Shown here one piece after another: positions 22,684 to 28,435 of a stretch of 28,435 bases of DNA. The stretch comes from LGRD01 sp031378125 (GTDB taxonomy: Bacteria; Pseudomonadota; Gammaproteobacteria; Burkholderiales; Burkholderiaceae_C). The stretch lies in the NCBI GenBank assembly GCA_031378125.1, contig JANNDW010000076.1, forward strand, positions 1-28,435. Direction: 5' to 3'. The first letter of the stretch is position 1. Each line of letters starts with the position of its first letter. The notes under the pieces were generated by a model. The model was not told the origin of the DNA and did no database searches. It saw only the letters and a program-made list of their open reading frames with translations. A program made the translations under genes and the position numbers.

Positions 22684-24132
22684 ATGAGTGCCGTTCCAGC
22701 CAGCCCCAAGCCCGTTGTCGCGCAAGGTCGCCGGCGCGGATTTCTGTCCGCCCGGGATGAATGTGACACCATCGATCTGCGCATCCAGGGCCAGCTTCCC
22801 GACTGGCTGACCGGCAACTACCTCCTCAACGGACCCGCGCAGTGGGACTTGCCCAAGTCTTCGTACGCGCACTGGTTCGACGGCCTGGCGATGCTGCACG
22901 GCTTTCGCATCCAGCCGGGCCAGGTGCGCTACCGCAGCCGCTTCCTGCGCTCGCAGGATTGGCGGCAATCGCACGCCGCCGGCCGGCCCGAACTGGGCGG
23001 TTACGACACGCCGGTGTCGGGCGGGCTGCTGTCGCGCATCGTGCATGTGTTCAACCCGCGGCGCACCGACAACGGCTGCGTCGTGGTGATGTGCCAGGAC
23101 GGTCAGTGGTTTGCACTGACCGAGTCCGACCGGGTGACCCGCTTCGACGGCGAGACGCTGGAAACACAAGGCGAACTGAGCTGGACCGAGGGCGACAAGC
23201 TGCCGCTGATGGCCACGCACCCCTGCATCGATGCCCAGGGCCGCTGGTGGAATGTGGGCGTGAGTCTGGGGCGCAGTTGCGAGTACGTGCTGTTCACCAG
23301 CGACACCCAAGGCCGGCGTAACGTGAAAGCGCGCATCCCGGTCCAACGCGCCGGCTACCTGCACGCCTTTGCGCTGACCGCGACGCACGCCGTCATCTGG
23401 GAATGCGCCTGGCGCGCCCACCCGTTGCGCTTCCTGTTTGCCGCCGAGTCGTACGCGCACCACTTTGACTGGATGCCCGAGGGCGGCTCGCGTTTGCACA
23501 CGGTGCGCCTGTCGGACGGCAAGGTGCGTTCGTGGGACGCGCCGCCGCTGGTGCTTTTCCACGCCAGCCAGGCCTTCGACGCGGGTGACGACGTGGTGGT
23601 CGACCTGTGCCTGGACGATGGGCCGGTGGTCGAAGAGTTCCACATCACGCGGCTGCGCGCCGGCATGCCGGTGAAGTCCACGCGGGCGCGGCACACCCGC
23701 TTCGTGCTCGCGCCGGGGTCCACCACGGCGCGTGAAGAAGCGCTGCCGGGCCGCTTCGAACTGCCGCAGATCAACCCCACGGTGGCAGCGCGCGGCCAGG
23801 CGCGCTACGTATGGGGCGCCACCACCGCCGACAGCACGCCCGGCGAGTTCTTCAACCGCACTCTCAAGCTGGACCACCAGACCGGCCACATCACCCAGGC
23901 CGGCAACGACGACGCGCTGGCGCTGGAACCGCTGTTCGTGCCCAACCCGAGTGGCACGGCCGAAGACGACGGCGTGCTGCTGGTGCACACGCTGGCCGAC
24001 GGCGACCCCGGCTCACGCATTCGCGTACTTGACGCCGCCACGTTGGCCGAGCGCGCGGTGATCGAGGTGCCGCATGTCATTCCGTTCGGTTTCCATGGGG
24101 CGTGGAAGGGCGATGGCGGCCTGAGGGCGTGA
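22684..24132 (+). CDS. Carotenoid/stilbene cleavage oxygenase family protein
   Basis: This encodes 482 residues from the ATG at 22684, with AAGGAG 5 bases upstream. It belongs to the RPE65/carotenoid cleavage dioxygenase family, non-haem iron enzymes with a seven-bladed propeller that split conjugated double bonds. The four iron-binding histidines are visible: His179 (ATHPCID), His227 (GYLHAFALT), His293 (LFHASQAFD) and His471 (PFGFHGAW). The N-terminus GNYLLNGPAQWDL and HWFDGLAMLHGFRI are also typical. No carotenoid biosynthesis gene is in the window, so the substrate may be an apocarotenoid or a lignin-derived stilbene. It may share a transcript with the amidohydrolase 100 bp upstream. Confidence 0.92.
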   Translation: MSAVPASPKPVVAQGRRRGFLSARDECDTIDLRIQGQLPDWLTGNYLLNGPAQWDLPKSSYAHWFDGLAMLHGFRIQPGQVRYRSRFLRSQDWRQSHAAGRPELGGYDTPVSGGLLSRIVHVFNPRRTDNGCVVVMCQDGQWFALTESDRVTRFDGETLETQGELSWTEGDKLPLMATHPCIDAQGRWWNVGVSLGRSCEYVLFTSDTQGRRNVKARIPVQRAGYLHAFALTATHAVIWECAWRAHPLRFLFAAESYAHHFDWMPEGGSRLHTVRLSDGKVRSWDAPPLVLFHASQAFDAGDDVVVDLCLDDGPVVEEFHITRLRAGMPVKSTRARHTRFVLAPGSTTAREEALPGRFELPQINPTVAARGQARYVWGATTADSTPGEFFNRTLKLDHQTGHITQAGNDDALALEPLFVPNPSGTAEDDGVLLVHTLADGDPGSRIRVLDAATLAERAVIEVPHVIPFGFHGAWKGDGGLRA

Positions 24133-24233
24133 CACGCGAAGCCTCGGCACAGTCGTTCAGGCGTTCGAAGTCTTCGATGGAATGAACGCAATTCGAGACA
24201 ATGCGTTCCTCCCCTGGACCAGGCCAGCCAGCC

Positions 24234-25139
24234 ATGCAACTCGACATCTTCGAACACAGCCGCGACATCATGCTGCGCAACGATGTGTTGCACGCGCTGG
24301 AGCGTGGCGATGTTGCCGAGGCCGCGGCGGCATGGCAACGGTTCACCGGCGAATACCCGCTCGACATCAGCTTGCACCCGTTGGACGTTCTGATCGCCGC
24401 GTTGGCGCAAAGAACAGCCGATGTGTTCCCGCACCACGATGCCCTGCGCGAGACACGCCTGCGCTTGATCGACGAGGTCGAGCCCGCCGCGCTGCGCCTG
24501 TTCGGGGAGGCGGCGGGCAGGGCGTGGCTGGTGCCGCTGTGGCGGCAGACGGCCGAGCGGGCCGCGCCGCTTGCGTTCATCGCCGGCAAAAACGAGGACC
24601 ATGCGGCACCGCTGTGGCTGCGTGCCGGTGAATGGGCGCAGGCGACATCCGCCGTGGAAGGCATCGAGTCGTGGCGCCGCATCCCCGCCCCATTGGCCTG
24701 GATGGCCGAGGCCCGCTGCCGGCTGGGTGCCGCGGCGGCACGTGACGGTGGCCTGGAAGCGAACTGGGGCCTGCTCGCCGAACTTGCGTGGCTCTCGCTG
24801 GCCCGGTTCGATGCGCTCACACAAGGGCTCGCCGACCCGATGCTCGCCCGGCTGCGCAAGAAGTTCGACGCGAGCTTCGAGGGCACCGTTGAAAGTGCAG
24901 GCGACGTGGACGACCTTGCCTGGTTTCCGGCCTGGGTGCTGACCGAAGAACCGGGCCTGGCGCGCTGCTTGGGCCAGGCCCATCCCTCGCTGAACACCGA
25001 GCCCGAGCGCGCCACGCGGCTGATGCTGGACCTGCTGAGCCTGGAGCGGCAGGGCCGCCACCACGACATGGTTGCCAAGCGCAAGCTGCTGCGCGACGCG
25101 AGCGCATCGCTCTACGCTGCCTACATGAAGACGCGCTGA
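24234..25139 (+). CDS. Unrecognised 301-residue protein
   Basis: The start chosen is the ATG at 24234 (MQLDIFEHSRDIMLRNDVLHALERGD). An ATG-type frame at 24201 is longer but reads as low-complexity. The product is Ala/Leu/Arg-rich, almost wholly helical, without signal peptide or membrane segment, and with many Trp residues (WLVPLWRQTAE, PLWLRAGEWAQA, APLAWMAEARC). The repeating helical pattern resembles an alpha-solenoid or TPR-like scaffold. I have an impression of an uncharacterised family widespread in betaproteobacteria but cannot name it. It follows the oxygenase gene on the same strand after 101 bp; co-transcription is possible. Confidence 0.8.
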   Translation: MQLDIFEHSRDIMLRNDVLHALERGDVAEAAAAWQRFTGEYPLDISLHPLDVLIAALAQRTADVFPHHDALRETRLRLIDEVEPAALRLFGEAAGRAWLVPLWRQTAERAAPLAFIAGKNEDHAAPLWLRAGEWAQATSAVEGIESWRRIPAPLAWMAEARCRLGAAAARDGGLEANWGLLAELAWLSLARFDALTQGLADPMLARLRKKFDASFEGTVESAGDVDDLAWFPAWVLTEEPGLARCLGQAHPSLNTEPERATRLMLDLLSLERQGRHHDMVAKRKLLRDASASLYAAYMKTR

Positions 25140-25202
25140 ACCGGGCGCCGTTTGCTGCCCAATACACTCGATTCGCTCTGATCAACCAAAGAGCCTTCGA
25201 CC

Positions 25203-25352
25203 CTGCTCAATCCCACCGGTATCGCATGGGTCGGCCTCTACGCCCAGCATCTGCCCACGCTCACCGACTTCTACAAGAACACTATCGCCTTTCGCGTGCT
25301 GGAGCGCTCCCGGGAGGGGTCGTCCGTTGACCTGCTCGGCTCACGTCCATGA
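25203..25352 (+). pseudogene. Truncated glyoxalase/VOC-family gene
   Basis: From 25203 the frame reads LLNPTGIAWVGLYAQHLPTL then TDFYKNTIAFRVLE, the first beta-alpha-beta unit of a vicinal-oxygen-chelate (glyoxalase/bleomycin-resistance) domain. Sense then degrades into REGSSVDLLGSRP and a stop at 25350-25352, after 49 residues of an expected 120-130. The first codon is CTG where relatives start with ATG. The break lies at the edge of the hairpin-rich region, which suggests insertion or deletion there. No C-terminal half is visible beyond it. Confidence 0.6.
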
Positions 25353-25387
25353 GGGCCGAGAGTGTCGGCCGACCGGCTTCGTTCATG

Positions 25388-25437
25388 CCCGGGGACGGAG
25401 CCCCGGGCGCACTCCCCCGAGCCGGAAATACCGGCTC
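25388..25437. repeat. Pair of perfect hairpins
   Basis: CCCGGGG/CCCCGGG (25388-25394 with 25401-25407, 6-base loop) and GAGCCGG/CCGGCTC (25419-25425 with 25431-25437, AAATA loop). They lie in non-coding DNA just after the truncated VOC gene and may be part of a compound repeat. Confidence 0.6.
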
Positions 25438-25532
25438 TCCTCCTGTACTTCTCTCCGCCGGTCACCCGACGCCCTCGGCCTGCCACCGTGGGGTGCTCCG
25501 CGTTGAAAAGCCCGATACACCACACCGCTACA

Positions 25533-25638
25533 GGATCAGGCCGGTGGGGCGCTCTGCGTAGCGAAGTAAAGGAGGAGCCGAGGCAAAGGCCGACGGCGGG
25601 GGACATTCGCGGAGCAGAGCGCCCCGCCGGCCTGATCC
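25533..25638. repeat. 106-bp inverted-repeat element
   Basis: A 25-bp arm at 25533-25557 (begins GGATCAGGCCGG) has an inverted copy at 25614-25638 with one mismatch, around a 56-base centre. No gene lies within. With the hairpins at 25388-25437 it fills the 395-bp gap between the VOC fragment and formyl-CoA transferase. Confidence 0.65.
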
Positions 25639-25727
25639 CGCACTACCGGCGCAGCACCACATTGAAGTCTCTGAACGCAAGACTGTATGAGACCGGCGTT
25701 GCGCGCAACCGGCCGCCGAATGGAATG

Positions 25728-25747
25728 CGCCGGGCGGCACCCCGGCG
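25728..25747 (-). terminator. Hairpin abutting the formyl-CoA transferase stop
   Basis: CGCCGGG and CCCGGCG form a perfect 7-bp stem with a 6-base loop starting one base after the stop codon at 25748. No T-run follows on the minus strand, so it may work with Rho or protect the 3' end. Confidence 0.45.
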
Positions 25748-26995
25748 TCAAATCACCTTCGCCGCTCGCAGCCCGTCAATGTCTGCCTTGCCGTAGCCCA
25801 GCTCCAGCAACACCTCGTCGGTATGCTCCCCCAGCAGCGGCGAGCGTGTCACGTCGGTGGCGCTGTCCGACATCTTGATCGGGTTGCCCACGCTCAGGTA
25901 CTTGCCGCGTGTGGGGTGATCGACCTCGACGATGGTGCCGGTGGCGCGCAATGAAGGATCTTCGGCGATCTCCTTCATCGACAGGATCGGGCCGCAGGGA
26001 ATGTCGTATTGGTTCAGGATGTCCATCGCCTCGAACTTGTCCTTCGTCATGGTCCACTGCTCGATGCGCGCGAAGATCGGCTTCAGGTGCAGCAGGCGCG
26101 CCGCCGGTGTGGCGTAGGCCTCGTCGGTGATCCAGTCTTCCTGGCCAATCACTTTGCACACCGCCGGCCACACGGCCGCCTGGGTGATGAAGTAGATGTA
26201 GGCGTTGGGGTCGGTCTCCCAGCCCTTGCATTTGAGAATCCAGCCCGGTTGACCACCACCCGACGCATTGCCGGCGCGCGGCACGGCATTGCCGAACTTG
26301 CCGTCCGGGTACTGCGGGAACTCGTGCAGGGTGCCGGTGCGGTCCAGCCGCTGCTGGTCGCGCAGCTTCACCCGGCACAGGTTCAGCACGGCGTCCTGCA
26401 TCGGCGCCAGCACCTTCTGGCCGCGGCCGGTGGTGTTGCGCTGGTAGAGCGCGGCGACGATGCCCAGCGCCAGGTGCAAGCCGGTGCCGCTGTCGCCGAT
26501 TTGCGCGCCGGTGACCAGCGGCGGGCCATCGTCGAAGCCGGTGGTCGAGGCCGAACCGCCGGCGCATTGCGCGACGTTTTCGTACACCTTGCAGTCTTCG
26601 TACTTGCCCGGCCCGAAGCCCTTGACCGAGGCCACGATCATGCGCGGGTTGAGCCTCTGGATGTGCTCCCAGGTGAAGCCCATGCGGTCCAGCGCGCCCG
26701 GGGCGAAGTTTTCCACCAGCACGTCGCAGGTCTTGATCAGCCGGTCCAGCACCTCCTTGCCCTTGGGGTCCTTGGTATTGACGGTGACTGAACGCTTGTT
26801 GTGGTTCAACATCGTGAAGTACAGGCTGTCCACGCCCGGGATGTCGCGCAACTGGCCGCGCGTGGCGTCGCCCTCGCCGGCCTTTTCGATCTTGATCACG
26901 TCGGCGCCGAACCACGCCAGCAATTGGGTGCAGGTGGGGCCCGACTGCACGTGCGTGAAGTCGAGGATGCGGACGCCGTCCAGTGCTTTGCTCAT
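25748..26995 (-). CDS. frc: Formyl-CoA transferase (class III CoA-transferase)
   Basis: This encodes 415 residues from the ATG at 26995, with AGGAAG 6 bases upstream. It would transfer CoA between formyl-CoA and oxalate, feeding oxalyl-CoA decarboxylase. The match to formyl-CoA transferase is close along the whole chain: LDFTHVQSGPTCTQLLAW, NFAPGALDRMGFTWEHI, VYENVAQCAGGSASTTGF, Asp168 in GDSGTGLH (equivalent to the catalytic Asp169 of the Oxalobacter enzyme), QDAVLNLCRVKLRDQQRLDR, and the glycine loop GNASGGGQPGW. It is about 13 residues shorter than the 428-residue Oxalobacter enzyme, the gap lying before the glycine loop. A TctA-type permease gene lies 34 bp upstream. No oxalyl-CoA decarboxylase gene is in the window, so another dicarboxylate remains possible. 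Confidence 0.9.
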   Translation of the reverse strand: MSKALDGVRILDFTHVQSGPTCTQLLAWFGADVIKIEKAGEGDATRGQLRDIPGVDSLYFTMLNHNKRSVTVNTKDPKGKEVLDRLIKTCDVLVENFAPGALDRMGFTWEHIQRLNPRMIVASVKGFGPGKYEDCKVYENVAQCAGGSASTTGFDDGPPLVTGAQIGDSGTGLHLALGIVAALYQRNTTGRGQKVLAPMQDAVLNLCRVKLRDQQRLDRTGTLHEFPQYPDGKFGNAVPRAGNASGGGQPGWILKCKGWETDPNAYIYFITQAAVWPAVCKVIGQEDWITDEAYATPAARLLHLKPIFARIEQWTMTKDKFEAMDILNQYDIPCGPILSMKEIAEDPSLRATGTIVEVDHPTRGKYLSVGNPIKMSDSATDVTRSPLLGEHTDEVLLELGYGKADIDGLRAAKVI

Positions 26996-27029
26996 GGCTT
27001 GCTTCCTACAAGGTTTGAATGGGGAGGAT

Positions 27030-28435
27030 CTACGCAGGCTGCGGGCGCGCGGTTTGCAGCAGGCGGCCGATCAGCGGCCAGAAAAGCAGCACCAATGCCA
27101 GCGAGGTGATGCCGCCCACCAAACCGTTCGACCAGAAGATGGCCATGCTGCCTTGCGACAGCAGCATCGCCTGGCGGAAGCTGGCTTCGGCCATGTCGCC
27201 CAGCACCAGCGCCAGCACCAGCGGCGCCAGCGGGTACTTGAGCTTCTTGAACAGGTAGCCCAGCAGGCCGAACACCAGCATCATCCAGACGTCGAACATC
27301 GAGCTGTGCACCGTGTAGGCGCCGATCGCGCAGATGACGATGATGACCGGCGCGATCACCGAAAACGGAATGCGCAAAATCGCGGCCCAGAACGGCACCG
27401 TGGTCAGCACCACGATCAGGCCGACGATGTTGCCCAGATACATCGACGCGATCAGGCCCCAGACAAAGTCTTTTTGCTCGATGAACAGCATCGGCCCCGG
27501 CTGCAACCCCCAGATCAGCAGGCCGCCCAGCAGCACCGCCGCGGTGGGTGAACCCGGGATGCCCAAGGTGAGCATCGGCAGCAATGCCGAGGTGCCGGCC
27601 GCATGGGCGGCGGTCTCGGGCGCGAGCACGCCTTCGATGTTGCCCTTGCCGAACGACTGCGGGTCTTTCGACATGCGCCGCGCCACCCCGTAGCTCATGA
27701 ACGAAGCCGGTGTGGCGCCGCCGGGCGTGATGCCCATCCAGCAGCCGATCGCGGTGGAGCGCAGAAAGGTCACCCAGTAGCGCGGCAGTTCGCGCCAGGT
27801 CTCCAGCACCACGCGCATGTTGATCTTGGCGCTCTTGCCTTTGAAGGCCAGGCCCTCTTCCATCGTCAGCAAGATCTCGCCGATGCCGAACAGGCCGATC
27901 ACCGCGATCAGAAAGTCGAAGCCCTTCAGCAGCACCGGCAGGCCGTAGGTCATGCGCAGCTGGCCGGTCACCGAGTCCATGCCGACGGCGGCCAGTGCAA
28001 ATCCAAGCATCATCGACGCGACGATCTTGGCCGCCGGCTCCTTGCTCATGCCGACGAAGCTGCAAAACGTGAGCAGCTGCACCGCAAAAAATTCTGCCGG
28101 CCCGAACTTGAGCGCGAACTTGGCCAGCAAGGGCGCCAGGAAGGTGATCAGCAGCACCGCGAACAAAGCGCCGACAAACGAGCCGGTGAACGCCGCTGTC
28201 AGTGCCTGGGCCGCGCGGCCTTTTTGCGCCATCGGAAAGCCGTCAAACGTGGTGGCCACCGACCACGGCTCGCCGGGGATGTTGAACAGGATCGACGTGA
28301 TCGCGCCGCCGAACAAGGCACCCCAGTAAATGCAGCTCAGCATGATGATCGCCGAGGTCGGGTTCATCGAAAACGTCAGCGGCAGCAGGATGGCGATGCC
28401 GTTGGCGCCGCCCAGCCCCGGCAGCACGCCGATCA
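27030..28435 (-). CDS. TctA-family tripartite tricarboxylate transporter permease (5' end beyond window)
   Basis: The frame is open from the right window edge to its stop at 27030, about 468 residues. The first visible residues are IGVLPGLGGANGIAILLPLTF, a motif normally near residue 40, so only a short N-terminus is missing. TctA proteins are the 12-helix carrier subunit of TTT systems importing carboxylates with a TctB subunit and a periplasmic TctC binding protein. Family markers are CIYWGALFGGAITSILFNIPG, TFDGFPMAQKGRAAQAL, GITPGGATPASFMSYG, LTLGIPGSPTAAVLLGGL and YPLAPLVLALVLGDMAE. It precedes frc by 34 bp, probably in one operon, suggesting oxalate or a related acid as cargo. tctB and tctC are presumably beyond the right edge. 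Confidence 0.95.
   Translation of the reverse strand, partial: IGVLPGLGGANGIAILLPLTFSMNPTSAIIMLSCIYWGALFGGAITSILFNIPGEPWSVATTFDGFPMAQKGRAAQALTAAFTGSFVGALFAVLLITFLAPLLAKFALKFGPAEFFAVQLLTFCSFVGMSKEPAAKIVASMMLGFALAAVGMDSVTGQLRMTYGLPVLLKGFDFLIAVIGLFGIGEILLTMEEGLAFKGKSAKINMRVVLETWRELPRYWVTFLRSTAIGCWMGITPGGATPASFMSYGVARRMSKDPQSFGKGNIEGVLAPETAAHAAGTSALLPMLTLGIPGSPTAAVLLGGLLIWGLQPGPMLFIEQKDFVWGLIASMYLGNIVGLIVVLTTVPFWAAILRIPFSVIAPVIIVICAIGAYTVHSSMFDVWMMLVFGLLGYLFKKLKYPLAPLVLALVLGDMAEASFRQAMLLSQGSMAIFWSNGLVGGITSLALVLLFWPLIGRLLQTARPQPA

Noticed and set aside
21069..25064. Minus-strand frames of 454, 443 and 419 codons opposite the amidohydrolase, oxygenase and 301-residue protein genes
   Set aside because: No family motifs, His/Arg/Gly-rich composition, and the plus strand has well-marked genes.
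25271..25796. Short frames on both strands in the hairpin region
   Set aside because: They cross the hairpins and inverted repeat and show no protein-like pattern.
1..28435. CRISPR arrays, tRNA and rRNA genes
   Set aside because: No regularly spaced direct repeats and no recognisable tRNA or rRNA segments were found by eye on either strand.

Overview
The window is GC-rich DNA (about 65-70% G+C by eye) with strong GC3 bias and long antisense shadow frames. Gene content (TctA-type carrier, formyl-CoA transferase, diketo-sugar-acid hydrolases, CUT2 sugar ABC transporter, UxaA-family dehydratase) suggests a chromosomal segment of a betaproteobacterium, probably order Burkholderiales. No rRNA, tRNA, CRISPR array or intact insertion sequence was seen.

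Region 1 (1-5856, all minus): three unrecognised exported proteins (one cut by the left edge), a large SARP-like regulator (winged helix + BTAD + AAA/NB-ARC-type ATPase + TPR-like repeats), an unrecognised 144-residue protein, a small basic ORF, and between the last two a short leftover reading CHGAPG, the zinc motif of LanC-type cyclases. Two upstream regions here, before the 210-residue exported protein and before the 144-residue protein, share a direct repeat (CTAACG-type heptamers, 11-bp period) placed exactly 8 bp before a common hexamer. This is the layout of SARP-controlled promoters and suggests a local regulon of the BTAD regulator.

Region 2 (6055-8449): a Baeyer-Villiger-like flavin monooxygenase (minus), DNA-3-methyladenine glycosylase I (plus), and a tiny ribbon-helix-helix ORF overlapping the next gene.

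Region 3 (8425-14812): a sugar-acid catabolic cluster. On the minus strand lie, in transcription order, an SDR resembling 2-keto-3-deoxy-L-fuconate 4-dehydrogenase, an SMP-30 lactonase, a FAH-family diketo-acid hydrolase and a UxaA-family dehydratase, behind a clear sigma70 promoter with a FadR/GntR-like operator. Divergently on plus lie a second FAH-family hydrolase and a ketopantoate-reductase-like dehydrogenase. Together they fit a non-phosphorylative route: lactone to acid, to 2-keto-3-deoxy acid, to 2,4-diketo acid, to pyruvate plus a hydroxy acid.

Region 4 (14813-16240): a 240-bp inverted-repeat element, fragments of a PD-(D/E)XK-like gene and of a ParE-like toxin, then an intact hicAB toxin-antitoxin module with an operator-like dyad.

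Region 5 (16338-21203, minus): a CUT2 sugar ABC transporter (binding protein, ATPase, two permeases) with a TTGACA-17-TACTGT promoter and a terminator between the binding-protein gene and the ATPase gene. It probably imports the sugar feeding region 3.

Region 6 (21330-25139, plus): a metal-dependent amidohydrolase, a carotenoid/stilbene-type oxygenase and a conserved-looking unknown protein. After it come a truncated glyoxalase-fold (VOC) fragment and a hairpin-rich repeat region (25353-25640).

Region 7 (25748-28435, minus): formyl-CoA transferase and a TctA permease cut by the right edge, suggesting oxalate or another carboxylate as substrate.
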